Assembly: GCA_964017155.1 (NCBI GenBank)
Contig: OZ024854.1
Span: 46,583,923 to 46,647,922 of the forward strand
Direction of reading: 5' to 3'
DNA: 64,000 nt
Source: Oasisia sp. SBJ-2009
Taxonomy: Eukaryota > Annelida > Polychaeta > Sabellida > Siboglinidae
Every line of letters starts with the position of its first letter. Position 1 is the first letter of the stretch. The notes beneath the pieces were generated by a model. The model saw only the letters and a program-made list of their open reading frames with translations. It had not been told where the DNA came from and ran no database searches. Shown piece by piece: positions 38,938 to 54,100 of this stretch. A program made the translations under genes and the position numbers.

Positions 38938-41900
38938 CTTGAATGTACTGGTAGTTAGATGTGGAGATCTAGACTAGAGGAATATGTTCACTTGTAATTG
39001 TGTTATCGTTAAAACATGGATACAATGTAAAAAGAAGCTATATAAAAGACTAAAATGCATACGTTCACACAAAGTAAAAGACCTTGATAGAAGCAATGAG
39101 ATATTTCTAGTATTCCGCCTGTTTGTTTGTGCAGTGTGCCGGGATCCACTACAGACAGTGTTGTACGACTACTGCTGGGAATAGACCAAATCCAGGTAGT
39201 GTGTTTGAGAATATGTTTCTAATACATCAAGGACACATTCCAAATGAAAATCGTATCTCTTCTGAGAGTTCAAATGGCCATTTTAGTGTTATTTCTAGTT
39301 CTAGTATGTATTTCACAATCCCAATGCCAGAAGATTTAACAAGTCTACATGTTCGATAAAATTTAATTAAAATAAAAAAAATTCTACGGTAAATATAAAT
39401 ATATATGTACATACCTTTTATCTATTTATGTTACGATTTGTTGCACGTATTTGGACACATCAGATGAATGGCACATCTAAGATTCCATTAGGACTTCTGA
39501 GAGCAGTTTCCGCCCATAAAATACATCAATATTATTTATAGTTTCTTGTCACCACTGTGATTTATCAAGTGACATTTAGAATTTCTGTCTCAGCCGAAAG
39601 TGATGACAGTGCTGCTTGAGAAGATGGCTGAGTTCACAGACGAAGACGAGTAAGTGGCTGACTTCCTGTGTAACTGCAGAAATGTTGTCCTATATAATAA
39701 TCTTACACTAACATAGAACATGTCTTACAAGAATACAAAGGGATATGAAGCCATTCAGATGTGTCAATGAATTTACTACAAACCAGAGATGGAGTAATTG
39801 ACTCTGTAATTGTGCTCATAGTAATTGTACTCATACTTTTTGAGTAATCGTACTCGTACTTAATTACATTTGTTAAAAAACCAAGTAATCGTACTCATAC
39901 TCGATTACTTTACCAGCTTACTATTACTCATGATTACTTCTCACAGTTACAATTATTTCATATAAACAGTTGCAAGCAAATATATTTGACAGATAGAAAT
40001 GACAGTATCAGAATCAGAAGTAATCTTATAGATGCAATAGTAATCAAGCTGTTAATTTCTATTACTATTGAGCACTTCAGAGATGTTGCATAAACAGTCA
40101 CTTTGATTTCCCTAATTAATACCTTCTGTGCCTAGAAGCCACCTCATCTGACCCTCCTGCCTAGTGCCTACTGTAGTAGTACAAAGTTATAACAATGACA
40201 GAGTCTGGGAAGCCCTGCAGTAGATAAGCCTCCCCTACCCCCTTACTTTGTAACTTTAGAAGCCATGCCTGTTGGCCTGGTTAGTGTGGTGTGGATGGTT
40301 GGTCATGATTCCTACCTCATGAGTGTAAGTAAGTGTAAACTATAAACATGTCTAAATCCACCACTATTCTGGGGTTATCCCATCTGATATGCTACCTATT
40401 TGAATTAGGTAGCCTTTTGAATATGACCTGAATAGCAGTAATCAGTTAGAACACTGGATAATAGCATAGCAATATAAAAATAATGATGCCTATGGATTCC
40501 AAGAAGGTCACATTCATGGTAGAAATAGGATTGGGATATTCACGAAAGTAATCATGAAAGTAATCATGAGTACATTACAAAGTCATCTTTTTCATTTATC
40601 AAAGTAATCATTCTCGTAATCATACTCCTGCATTGTCATAGTAATTGTACTCGTACTTGATTACATTTATATTGTAATCACTCCATCTCTGCTACTGTGT
40701 TTTTAATATAGATGATAACTATATACCCTTGCCTTGCCTATCCCGTAGTCTCAGTGGACCGTTGGGGCACCACAGATGACCGTCTCTCCGCTTTCCTCAT
40801 GGCGGCGCCCAGTGTCAAGCTCGTCCATTCCGGGATGTTGTCTTCCCATCTCTTTTTCTGTCTGCCTCATCTTCTCCCTCCATGGACTGTACCTTGCATG
40901 ATTGTCTTGGCAAGCCCTGATGATCTTGTTATGTGCCCGTACCATCTCAGTTTACGTTGTTTGACTGTGGTCAGGAGGTCTTCGTGGGGTCCAATGGCTT
41001 GCCGAGTTCTGTTTCGGACCTCTTCGTTGGAGATGTGGTCTCTGTGAGTGATGCCGAGGAGTTTTCTGAGGCATATCCTTTTCTCGGTGTCTGCTGTTAG
41101 TGTCCAAGACTCACAGGAATATGGACTTGACTAGGGAGTGCATCAGTCTGATCTTTGAGCTGAGCGCTATATTCCTGTCATTCCAGATAGTCTTGAGTTT
41201 GGTGAGTGCTGCTGTGGCCTGGGCGATCCTGGCGAGAATTTCAGGTTTACATCCTTCATCTGCAATGATTGATCCCAGATATTTGAACCTGTTGACGCAA
41301 TCTAGTTTCTCGCCATTGACCCTGATGTCAGTGCTGAAGCCATTGGTGTTGTTGGTCATCAGTTTGGTCTTTTCTGCATTGATCTGCATGCCGAAGGTTG
41401 TAGAAGTCTTGTCAAGGCGCTCCACCAAGTCAGCTGGCTCCTCTTCCCTTCCTGCCAGGCCGTCTATGTCGTCGGCAAAACGCAAGTTTGTGATATTTCT
41501 GCCACCAATGCTGACTGTCCTTTCATGGTCATTCAGTGCGTCAGTCATAATTCTCTCCAAGAAGATGTTGAAGAGGGTGGGGGAGAGCACACAGCCTTGT
41601 CTTACTCCGATGGTGGTTCTGAACCAGTCCCCTATGCTGTTGTTAACGTAGACTGCGCTGGTGGCCTTGTCATAGAGGTTGTTGATGTTGAAATGCCTCA
41701 TGGTGGCCCATAGTGCTGCATGCCATACCCTGTCGAATGCCTTCTTGAAGTCAATGAAGACATGATAGAGGTCTTGCTGGTGTTGGAGGTACTTCTCGCA
41801 CAGTATCGTAACGTTGAAGATCTGCTCTGTTGTGCTGCGTCCTGGTCTGAAGCCAGCTTGTTCCTCGGCAATGATCTTTTCCGCTTGCGGCTTCAGTCGG

Positions 41901-44900
41901 TTCAGCAAGATTTTCAGCATAACTTTGCTCGGGTGGCTGATGAGGCTGATGGTACGATAGTTCTGGCATAGCTGTAGGTTGCCTTTCTTGGGGAGGGTGA
42001 TGATGAGAGATTGGGTCCACGGCGTGGGCCACTCCCCTGTCTGCCAGATCTTGTTGCAGATAGTCAGTAGGGCGCGTATCATGGCTTCTCCCCCTGCCTG
42101 CACCAGCTCTGCTATATACATATAATGGTAATAAAAAAAGATAAATCTAGATAAAGGTCTATATAAAATTTAATTTTATGAACTACTTAAGAGCTGACTT
42201 TTTTGTTAATTTATAGTAAGTAATAAATCATCACGTGAGTGTGATTACTGCATCAAACATGAAAATAAACAAAAATGGCATGCACAGATATTTTCACTTA
42301 CTTTATGTGGGGACGACCATATTTCCCTGGTACCCGAGCTCAGTTGTTACTGCTTGTGTCCATAGGGGAATCTTTGACCACAATGAGAAGGTCAACCTGC
42401 CTCGACTCATTATGAACCAGCTTCGGTGGCTGGATCACATCGTCAACAGTCAGGTGATTCTTTAGACGATTTATGATCACCTTAAATGCATTCTCCACAC
42501 AATCTTCTGCCTAAAATGTGCCTGTTTCAAATTTAAATAATTTTGTCATCTAAAAGTAGTTGATTAAAAATTCATGAGATGTTCACTTTAATGTGATTAA
42601 AAATTCATGAGATGTTCACTTTAATGTGTTTGAGATAAGAGACAGGAAATGACGCAAATTAGTAAATGTTAAGCCACGGTGGTGCCATCTTGACGATGAT
42701 TCACAGTTCTATTCAGCAACTCTTTCTATACTTGTAAGTTAATAAATTCATAACAATGTATACATACAACAGGTTTCAATCCAGGCCACGCCCCAGTGAT
42801 ATTTGTATTACATTGTCCCACCCAAGTTGCTTTAGAGTGCCCAACAACTGACGTGTTGTCGAAGTTGGCAACATATTCAAACCTATATAATTATGATCTC
42901 TGGTGGTTTGACTTCTCTTTCAATCAGTCCCAAAATACAAATTGAGATCACACATTTGCCATTCTGAATTATATTGCAATTCACAGCAGTTCACATTTGT
43001 ATGCACCAGTAAATATGTTTATCGTAGGTGTAGTGAAAATCTAATTTTTCGTATGCACTGTTAGCATGCCATTTCAGCCTAGTATTGTATCGTTCTTCGT
43101 GCACTGATTCGTAAGGAGTCTAATTGCCATTTACAATCCAGTGAAGGTTCCTGTTCACAGTAGCCTTGGCAGGAGGAAAACACAATTTATGTCGGTGCAA
43201 AACAAACAATACATTGCCCATATTTACTGTACCTTGGCATTATTAAACATAAAGCAACTGGTCACATTTTAAACAAACATTTGACAGATCATCACACAAA
43301 CCAAGTGATAGTTAAACAGAAGATAGGTGTGACAAATGATTGGATTGGTGCTGCGATGCTGATGACAGAAGTATGAGGCACAACACACAACAAACTCAGC
43401 AACACAGCTGTACTTCTGCGTTAAATTTCTTTCTCTGTTCTACGTTTAATTTCTTATCTGTCAACACAGTGTTTCAAGATACACCTTTACAAGACAAACA
43501 TGAAGAGAACTTAATTCTTCCCTAGCGACAGAAATTTGGGGTCCATGACTCATCGTGAACTATAATGAGGCGTGTAATAAAGAGGCGCAACTGCTATGTT
43601 CCTATTTCGGCTGTGTACTCGTGATGTTGGTGTTTGTAGGAGTTGGCGGAGAAGATGTTTGAGATAATGAGTGTCTCTGGGTTGGAAGTCCAGCGGGAGA
43701 TCGTGGCCGCCTTACCAGAAGTCATGGACGACTCCCAGCATGCAACAGTAGCCGGGCGACTCAAGTCAGTCTCGCTTTATGTTTTTTTAAGGACTGTCGT
43801 CTGTTCTTTTCTGCTGCAAAATGTAACGAAGTGTAAACTATATGTTGTCTAACATTGTCCAAATGTGTATCCATGAACCAGAAATAACTTTCTAATTCAA
43901 CAGTTCAATGTTTGTAAAAGTCATTGACCTTTCCCACAAATTCAAATATCCCCAAATAGCGAACCCTGAGAATTTCAATAATTTTTCAACTAGAAAGTAT
44001 GCTGCTACACCGTCTTGAATTTGAATGTAAAGTAAGTCCACTTGTGTTTATTAAAATGTTGGCCACCTTGTCACTGAGACTAACATTTTATATTCCAGGG
44101 TGATTCTTCAGGAACAGAAGCAGCTGGCCACCACAGTTCTTGATGCCCTCTCGAACCTTAACCTCGGGGCTGACCTCCTGGCAGAGGTGAGAGGTCACGA
44201 ACCTGGAATGTAAATAATGATTAGTGAAAGAATAATTTTAATTCAGTTACACTAAATATGGTCAGATCCAACCATAATCCCCATGAATATGAGATGGTGT
44301 CATTGCTACATAAAATAAAAAACTTTATTATTCTCGAGTAATAGAAGTTTGCTGCAATGAACTCATTTACACAAATCGAAGTGTGACATAAAATAACATT
44401 AATATGTTATAAGACTAAAAAAGTTACTGATGCTTAACATTAAGCAACATGAATAAGTGACATGTCTAAATTAGTGAGTGACACCCGTGTGACATGTTGC
44501 AGGTGCGTGGCTCCGTGGTTGACACTCTGCCGTCAGCTGACTTTGATGACCTGCCCATCATCGTCAAGTTCCTGCTCCAGACTGTCTCGGCTGCGGAGGC
44601 TGCTGAGGTGAAGGTCACAGATGACATCCAAACCAAAGTTTTAAAGTCATTCTAAGATTGTCCAAGTTTTAAATGCACATTTCTAATCCATCACCAGGGC
44701 CCATGTACTACACTTTATGCAAGCAGCAACATGCATCCAGTATAGTGCTGAGTATAGCCACAATTCCCTGTTAACTCCTTACTGCCCAGATATGCCAAAA
44801 ATGCCCAGCAAACTCCCAGTTTGTAGGCCTTTGTTCATTTCAGTCAGATCCTTCTTTTACATTAACCAACAAGTTCAAACTGCTGGCCTAGGTTCTATAA

Positions 44901-45195
44901 AGGTCAAGAAAACATGCTTTTACTATATTGTAAAATAATTTGCGTGAAATGTTGAGAATTATATATAAATTAATCCTCTCAAGAACGTATTGATGCAGAT
45001 ATGTGCCTGCTGTTGAGTCGTATTAAATCAAGAGATTGTGTTGTCAATATACTGTACATGATATACACACTTGACACTTACCGTTGCGTTTTCTTTCACA
45101 TTCTAGGTTGTCTCAGAGCTGAGAGCCAACCTCGACCTTCATTCGTCTCTTCCTCCGACCTCTACCTCTGCTCCCTTCAGTCAGTCAGCCAACAG
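34036..45195 (+). CDS. FANCD2: FANCD2 exons 1-12 (residues 1 to about 318)
   Basis: Exons are 34036-34091 (coding from 34049), 35860-35985, 37371-37438, 37815-37867, 38162-38212, 39135-39195, 39594-39649, 42366-42453, 43640-43764, 44099-44186, 44503-44607 and 45107-45195. They cover the basic N-terminus and the first part of the alpha-helical solenoid. Exon 2 contains [16 protein letters not shown], exon 6 the RLLLGID motif and exon 8 the PRLI...LRWLD motif. Exon 9 ends at AA before GTCAGT and exon 10 resumes with G, giving Lys. Introns 1, 2 and 7 carry transposons. Confidence 0.93.
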
Positions 45196-48100
45196 GTGCG
45201 TCAGTGCCCACTGCCCCGGGGTGGTTGGTTCCACAGTGATCCAGTTGAGACGTATGGCATGACTTAATTTGTGCAGTGTTATGACTGACATTTGCAAATA
45301 GAGATTTGTGATACACTGAAGCGCGTTTCATAAATTGTTCACAAAGAAAGTGTCAATTTGCAGAATGTTGAAATAAGAGTGGGAGAATCAGGTTAAATTT
45401 TATCTTTGGTTAAAATTGGTAGGCAGTAGGAGGAGAGGCAACATACGCACAAGTGCATGTTTTCTATGTTTATTGTGTGTCCAGTTCTGTGTAGTAGTAG
45501 ATTTGTATTGTGTATTTGATTGTTGCCTAGTTGCAGTCTGGCTTGTCTCTGTTTTTCATTTAATTTCCTTAAGTTTTCCTACAGGTCATTCTTTTCTTTG
45601 TCCTACTCCTTCTTTCCTATTTCTCAAAAGTCCCAGTTTATTCTTTCAGTTTCTCTGCCATTCCCTAATGACATCCCCAGCCCCTTCATTTTCATCCCAT
45701 TCTCTCCCTAATGACACCCACAGATCCCGACCCCTTTCACTGTGAGTGATTGTCATCCCAGACATGTCACCCTGTACCCTGATGTCTTTCCCACCCCCAG
45801 GTCAACCGTGAGAGCGGGGAGCAGGGACAAGGGTCAGTCGCGGAGCAGTGAGATGTTGACCATTGATGCCATCCACTCGGCCATCCGCTTCCAGCGGTCA
45901 GTGGCAGAAGCCTGGCTCAAGGTACTGAGTCCCGTCCCCCCCGTCTCCTGTGGTAACATTGTCATGGTAACCTGGTCAGATGACTTCAGTTAACACGTTA
46001 TACGAGTTGTTCCACAGTGGAGCGATTAATGCGAGGGTGCCAGCTGCTAGGTTTTAATTTTACATTTAATATTACAATCTTATGACTACAACATGCATGT
46101 TGAAGGTTTACTGCCTGCCAGTTTGTGTTTAATTACTTTACTAAGCTCAGAACAATGTTCACAATTTGAAAGATTCAACCTGCAACATGTTCAAATGGTA
46201 AATAAAACATCCAGTTTCTACACAAAATCGATTGGCTATAATGGCGAGGTGAGCAGACTTAACCCTTTGATGTTTAACTTTCCCATGTTCTAGTCAGCAG
46301 ACTTCCCATTACAAATTACCAGCCAATTCTGGACAGAGGAGCTGGCCTCCCCCCTTAAGATGATTTGTTTGGAGATGTTCCAAAATGTGACATTATTATG
46401 ACTACATAGGGAGGAAGGGCACAATATAGAGAACTAGGCCATGGTCAGTGGGCGCTACAAGTTGATGTACTTCAAATGCAAAGGAGTTCTGAGGTTAATG
46501 ATGATCGATTCATATACGTAGTACCATTGTACACCAATGTGCCAAAATCACCATACCTAACTTAATGGTGTTGTCTCACACCTCAAAGAGATAACTCAAT
46601 ACACACAACAACCAGCAACATTAAGCCTAAGGTTTATTCAGAAAAGATTTTCAAAATATGGGGATCTAATAAAACCTGGCGGCAGACATTCTGAGACGTG
46701 CCCGCGATGCTTGACCTTTCGCAACTTATTGTGTCTAATTTTCCCACGTAATTGACAGACCATCGAGGGCGTGCGGTCAGCGACTGACCACCGGGCCATT
46801 GACCTGCTGGTGCTCCTCATTCTCCACAGCACGAGCCACAAGAAGGTGGTGGAGAGCCTCTTTAGGAACAAGATCCGTGCCGGTCACTTCACCGAGGTCC
46901 TCCTCCAGGCCACCTTCTCCTCACACTCACAGGTGGGCGCAACAACAAGGTGTAGTCGCTGGACCGTGAAATCGATAAATTACGTTATGGTGTTGCGCTC
47001 CCTGAGAAGTGTCATGACATATTTTAATCAAATATACATTAAAAACTTGTTGCCATATCTTAACCCAATGGATAGTGTGTCAAGAATGTGTGAATGGAAG
47101 GTAAGATGTTATATTATAAGCTTGTGTAGTGGTAACTATGGTAACAAGATAATTCTTGGAAATTCTGATGGGGTGATTTTGTAGAAAGTCCCACAGAAAA
47201 ATGTATTGATGTATTTTTACATTTATTATTTATTCAAAAAGTAATGTATTAATAAACAATCAGAATTTGCCGTTTTACAAAGGGGTTAAGGGGTGTTCAC
47301 CAATTTTTTTAGATACTTCATCTAGATTTTACAAATAAAACATTACATTTTATCTGCATGGGGGCTGACGAGCGTATTCATTTTTTTCAATAATACACTT
47401 GTTACTCACAGGTGGTGTATGAGTATTTCCCAGCGGTGCTGTCGTTGGCCGAAACATTGCTGCGGTCACCGGAACCCGTCATCACCCACTTCGCTAGCGC
47501 CATCTACAGGCACGCATTCCTCACGTTTGACGTCTACGGCCGACAGGTAGTGACAGCGACATGGAAGTCGGTCTTCAAAACCATCGAGAATCGGAATGTA
47601 AAATAGGGATTTTTGTATTACCCACTGTTCTGTTGCTGTGAAACTGAAGATACAATTGCTGTTTTAAAGAAGAGAAACATAATAGGTCATACCTTAATTA
47701 TTTTGTATAATTATATTGCAATACAAACTTGCACACAATACTTACAATTGACAAGGCTCTGTTTGTGATAGAACTGTACTCTGTTTTATAGCATACGTCG
47801 TCCACAAGAAATGACAGACAATTTATAAAGTCGACCTTTGAGTAGTAGCTGAAGCAGTACCGTTATGTTTCAGGAGGTTGTCGGTAACCTAGTGACCCAT
47901 ATAGGAAGTGGGTCAGCGGGAGAGGTCGAGGGGTCACTGGATATTCTCGCTCGCCTCATTGAGACAGATGTCCAGAAGATGGCGCCATTTGCTGTTTTTG
48001 TTAAGGTTTGTCTTTCAACCATCCATGTCACACAAAATATTGGCACATTGATAAAAGTTTTAAAACAAAACCACTTTAGCTGCCTTTGTAACTGAAGTGT

Positions 48101-51100
48101 ACAGCAAGATGTTTAATTGAAAGAAAAAGTGCTTATTGCCGGAAAAAAAGAAAAAAGTTCTTGTTCTTGTCACCAGGGGGTGCTGGACTACTTGGATCAG
48201 CTGACAACGGCCCAGATCCGTAAACTCTACTCGATGTTGAGCGTGCTTGGATTCAAGAATGCTGGCAGAGACAGCATGCTGCAGGTAGGATGTGGGAATA
48301 TTTCTTTGCTGGAGTTCTTATAACAGGTAAACAGTGCTAAACAGAGCCGACTTTACCTGAGTCTCAAGTAGGTGCACTCCAAACAACCCATTCTGATGTT
48401 GGGGTTTCAAAGTAAGCAAGAATGTCCAATGAAATCCCTGTGGATAATTAAAGAAAGTAAATAAAATAACACCTTGTGCATCTTTGTGGACAGTTGTTGC
48501 CTCTTTAATATTGGCAGTTATGTGCCCACTGGTAGAATTATACGAGGAGTTTAATACAGTCATGGTTTATTTTAAATGTCGGTTGCTGTGTGCATTCTTG
48601 ATCACAATGGTACAGAAATGTTTATCGGAACACCAAAAAATACAACAATGTCACATGTGGTGATGAAAAATTGTCAAATTAAGTACTTTTATTTATTAAT
48701 GTGATTTAAATTACATAGAGAAATGTGGTTCCATATCCTTTGGATGTGGAGCCCACAGGACTGACCCAAATACTGGTCTCCTCTACCTCATGGGAGAAGA
48801 TACCTAAGAGCCACTGGATACTACAAGAATATTCTGATTTGTAGGATGAAATGCACATCCTTATAAGGAAGCAGCTTTCTAACAACGACCCCAAGTAAGT
48901 AGGTCAATGTATGTAAATAGGTCGATCTATTCGTTAATGGTTACCCTTAATAGTACAAGCATCACGTCAAATTACCCCCATAGCGTCTATTAAATATACA
49001 CAGGTCTTTTTTGAGAATACATTTTTTAGTCAATAGAGTAAATAAATATAGTTTGTATAATTTGGCCTTCGGAAGTATTATAATGACTAGCAAAAATGCC
49101 TGTTGTTAATAGATGCAGAAGACATTCCATAAAGTTACTATTTATGTTTGTTGTGGTCCTAAATGTGGTACAATACTATACCCAGCAAAGAATTTAAGAC
49201 AAAATGAAGATGGTACACTGTACATACTTACAGACCAGACGTGTTTGTGTTCAGTTGTAGGTACATACTTACAGACCAGACGTGTTTGTGTTTAGTTGTA
49301 GGTACATACTTATAGACCAGCCATGTGTTTGTGTTCAGTTGTAGGTACATACTTACAGACCAGCCATGTGTTTGTGTTCAGTTGTAGGTACATACTTATA
49401 GACCAGCCATGTGTTTGTGTTCAGTTGTAGGTACATACTTATAGACCAGCCATGTGTTTGTGTTCAGTTGTAGGTACATACTTACAGACCAGCCATGTGT
49501 TTGTGTTCAGTTGTAGGTACATACTTATAGACCAGCCATGTGTTTGTGTTCAGTTGTAGGTACATACTTATAGACCAGCCATGTGTTTGTGTTCAGTTGT
49601 AGGTACATACTTACAGACCAGCCATGTGTTTGTGTTCAGTTGTAGGTACATACTTATAGACCAGCCATGTGTTTGTGTTCAGTGGTAGATAGATAGTCAA
49701 CCCCACTGTTGGATGTTTCAGATACAAGAGGATGGGTGTGATTGGGGCAGTGATGGTGGTCCAGGGCCTGGCAGCCGGCAGGTAAAGTGTCTGGCACCTA
49801 CAGAATATGTTATACTTGCTTCAGTGGAGTCGCGTAAATGGGGGTATGCTCATCAAACGCAGTGGATGAGCATACTGGACTTTGTGCATGACGACAACAC
49901 AGAGGCTGACGTGCGCTAATTTATCCAGTGGCGATCCCACCAATCAGCGCTTCCTTGGCATGCCTTCTTGCTAAGCAGACATTCGACCAAAAGTTCTAAA
50001 AGTTTGATTATTTTTGTTGCTTTATACGTATATTTAGTTCTTTTCTGTCGCTTGTTATTCGTTGCAAGATCGTCTGCGTCCGTTCGTCCGTTATCGCTCG
50101 CCGGTAATTGGAGGTGATTTCCGGCTACCCTCAGCGAAGTTCAGCTAAGTATTTCCTGTTCCTTTGTCTTTGTGACCTACTTTTGTCTACCCGGGTTCCG
50201 CCATTTTGCGCCTTCTTTGGTTGAATTTGTTGTCGGCCTTTCCATGTCGTCGGCGTCTTCTCCAATTTATGTGCGTTACGTCGGCCACATTCATGTGTAC
50301 TGGCTGGATGCGTTCGCGGGATCGGCAAACTTGTTGGCCGGATTTGACACTCGGGCCGGGGCCGCCCGTGCGACGTCCGGTATTTAGGTCGTCGAGGGGC
50401 TACCCTGGGCCTGGTAACTTTATTCGCGCGTGCTACTGGATGGCGCGGTTTGCTTCGTATCGGGCAGATGTCATTGTGCTGCATTGGGGTGGGCACACTG
50501 TCCGTTCCTAATCCGATCACGATTGCCCTTGACATCCAACGTTTCGCGTTAAAAATGCTCGCTACCAGTTGACTGAGTTGTGTCGGCGCCGTAAATGGCG
50601 ACACAGTTTTGACGCGGGTGCCGAGTGGGTTATGCCGATTAATCGGTCCCTGGACGTGTTTGTTCATAAGATATGGGTTTCAATTTCCGGAAGCACAACC
50701 GACTTCGGAACAATGTCCAACCTAATTTTCGTAGGGATGGGGTACATTTCTCCGATGTCGGGAATTAACGGTTTTTTTCGGGGTGCGAAATAGCCTCGGT
50801 TACCCAGGCTCCGTGAGGTGGCAGCACTTTTACGCCCCTCACACCCGCCTGGGGAAAGAGTGGGTCGGCATTTTCGAACCACCAGGGCGGCCTTACCCAT
50901 ATTAGGGTAGAGACGCTGATTGGCTCTCAGGCCAACTATGAAATGAAAATTAAAATAACGATATACTTATACAAGATAATGATATCATATGAAAAGTATT
51001 CAACACTGAACTTATATTAACACCAAAGTAAGTAAAAATTCAAATTTACAGTTGTTTATAAAATAAGAATTACGACATGTTTAACCAGTATCTGTGAGGT

Positions 51101-54100
51101 GGCAGCATTGTCTAGTCCCACACGGATAGCTTACACATTACTACTATTTGTACATTTATGTGAAGCGCCTGAGAGCAATAACATTGATTCGGGCGCTATA
51201 CAAATAAATTATATTATTATTATTATTATTAAATAAGGATACATTCTTTTATCACATAATGCTATTATATAAAAAAAAAATTAAAAAAAAATATTAAAGG
51301 TTTAACCAGTGTCTGTGAGGTGGCAGTATTGTCTAGCCCCAAACGGATAGCATACCATTTAAATAAGGATACCACATTATGCTGTATTATAACAACTATT
51401 AAAAATTAAACTTATATTAACACAAACTAAACAGAAATACAAATTTGCAGTTGTTTCTCAAATATATATTACGGCAGTGTCCGTGAGGTGGCAGCATTAT
51501 ATAGATCAATTTTATATGGGCATACACCATCAGTGTGTATATGTTACAAGTTTTTTCTTCAATTTCATATTCTCATAAAATACATGAATCATTCAGGCAT
51601 ATCTATACATCTTTATACATATTTTGTTATGTATATGTACATGAAAATAATTTCATAAACTATGCACACAAAACCAATTACACCACACTTACTGATGTGA
51701 GAGCACTCTGACCAGCTACGGACATTTTCGCTGGCATATCTCCGGCTATGTTTATTGTTCGTATTTCTTTACGTTATGTGGTGGGCCACATGCAATTTTT
51801 ATTGGCCCGGATATTAATTATTATAGTCTGTACACACATTTCTATTATCGGATAATGTGTTTGTTCGTATTGACTTACGTTTAGGTGGTAGGGCCACTCG
51901 TAACCACTTAACTGGCACAGGTATTAATTAATGCTATACCCTTATAGTCTGTACACACATTGTTATTATCCGGATAATGTGGTTGTTCGTATTGACATAC
52001 GTTTGGGTGGTAGGGCCACTCGCAACCACTTAACTGACACAGATATTAATTAATGCTATACCCTTATAGTCTGTACTCTGTACACACATTTTTATTATCC
52101 GCATAATGTGGTTGTTCGTATTGATACGTTTGGGTGGTAGGGCCACTCGTAACCTCTTAACTGGCACAGATATTAATTAATGCTATACCTTATAGTCTGT
52201 GCACACATTTTTATTATCCGGATAATGTGGTTGTTCGTATTGACATACGTTTGGGTGGTAGGGCCACTCGCAACCACTTAATTGACACAGGTATTAATTA
52301 ATGCTATACCTTATAGTCTGTACACACATTTTTATTATCCGGATAATATGGTTGTTCGTATTGACATACGTTTGGGTGGTAGGGCCACTCGCAACCACTT
52401 AACTGACACAGATATTATTTAATGCTATACCTTATAGTCTGTACACACATTTTTATTATCCGGATAATATGGTTGTTTTTATTGACCTACGTTTGGGTGG
52501 TAGGGCCACTCGCAACCACTTAACTGACACAGATATTATTTAATGCTATACCCTTATCGTCTGTACACACATTTTTATTATCCGCATAATGTGGTTGTTC
52601 ATATTGATACGTTTGGGTGGTAGGGCCACTCGCAACCATTTAACTACATGGCTAGGATTTGATGACATAAACATACACATAATGATGTTCTGCGTTAACA
52701 GTGGTTCGTATCTTGATACGTTTGTGTGGTAGGGCCACATGCTTTCTGTTTATAGGCGCAGACATGCATTTGTGTGTAGATTTATGTCTCAATCCACAAA
52801 TATATATCTGAAGATACCAATTGCATTGATAAATTCCGGTTTTGACAGTTGTTCGTAATTTGTTACGTTTGAGTGGTAGGGCAACTTGCAACTGCCCCCT
52901 GATGCGATTGTGCTTTGTTGCTACATCATGCACGCATTTTACATCACTACGCATGATCTATGGCAGGCGTTACACTTTTGACATCGATGTGTACGGCTTT
53001 CGGGCCATATGTGTGTAATTCTGCGTGTGTTTTTGTGTGTGTATATATATATATGCTGTGTAAGTATGAGCCTAGGTATGGATACATGTCTGCGTGTATA
53101 CCTATATCGATCGATTTTTCCAATTCGCTCACTGTTGCACAGTTCGGTCTTTTATTTTTCTAAATTAAATACATTTATTCTTCCCGCACTGCTACAACCC
53201 CATCCCGCTGTGCAAGTATGAGTCTAGATATGGATATACGTCTGTGTGTGTACCTGTATCTATAGATTTTTACGATTTTCTTTGGGTTATCCTATGTTTC
53301 TTTGACAGTTTGTTTCCGCTGTATTCTTGATCTTGTAGCATGCCTCGTGGACGAGCTCCGCGTGGACGTGGCCGGACAGCCCGGCGAGAGTCGCTGACAC
53401 GTCAGACTCGTTCGAGGTCAGCTGCCTCATCCGATTCGCCGCCTCTTCCGTCGGTGTCGTTTGCCTATCCTCCACCTCAGTGTGCATCCGTGGAGAACTT
53501 TGAGGATGCATCTCATCTTCAGGCAGTCGTGCGCGAAATGATTATGGTGGATATGCCACATTCCATGTGGGAATGCGCCATTGAACGCCGAGTAACAACC
53601 TCGGAGAAGGTTCTGGGGTAGATTCATGCGATCGTGCTGGCCTTGCGCCCTACTCCAACGGTGCTTAGGCCTGATCCTGCATTAAGCTCTGCCTGGGCCG
53701 CATTTGGTAGTGCTGTACAAATGTCTGCAGCTGCAGGGATGGGGCCTTCGTCCACAGGGATGACCCACCCCTTTGCAATGTTCGGTCCTGTCAGCGCGGA
53801 CCCAGAGGACCCATTATCGTTCGGTGCTAGCGTTGCCAGGGCTACGCCATGGCCGTACAATGACACAGAGCCAGGTGGACAAGTTCCGAGAACTGACTGC
53901 CTGGGCGAATCTCAACCCAGTGGAAGTGCCGCAATGTGTGTCCCCAACCAAATTAGGAACTCTTTGAATGTTCTCCATGCTTCCATTGCACCGTCGTCAC
54001 GTGCCCATTACGAGCGGGCGTGGAGGCAGTTTGTTTTCTTTCATGATTCCCTAGGTGTAACCTTACAGCTACCTGCGTCAGTATCTATGATTTTGCTGTT

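Noticed and set aside
45416..45745. 109-codon ORF in FANCD2 intron 12
   Set aside because: It is a Ser/Phe/Pro-rich translation of the pyrimidine-rich intron end before exon 13.
50131..50667. 178-codon minus-strand ORF
   Set aside because: It is antisense to the hydrolase-like remnant, is Pro/Arg/Thr-rich and has no recognisable domain.
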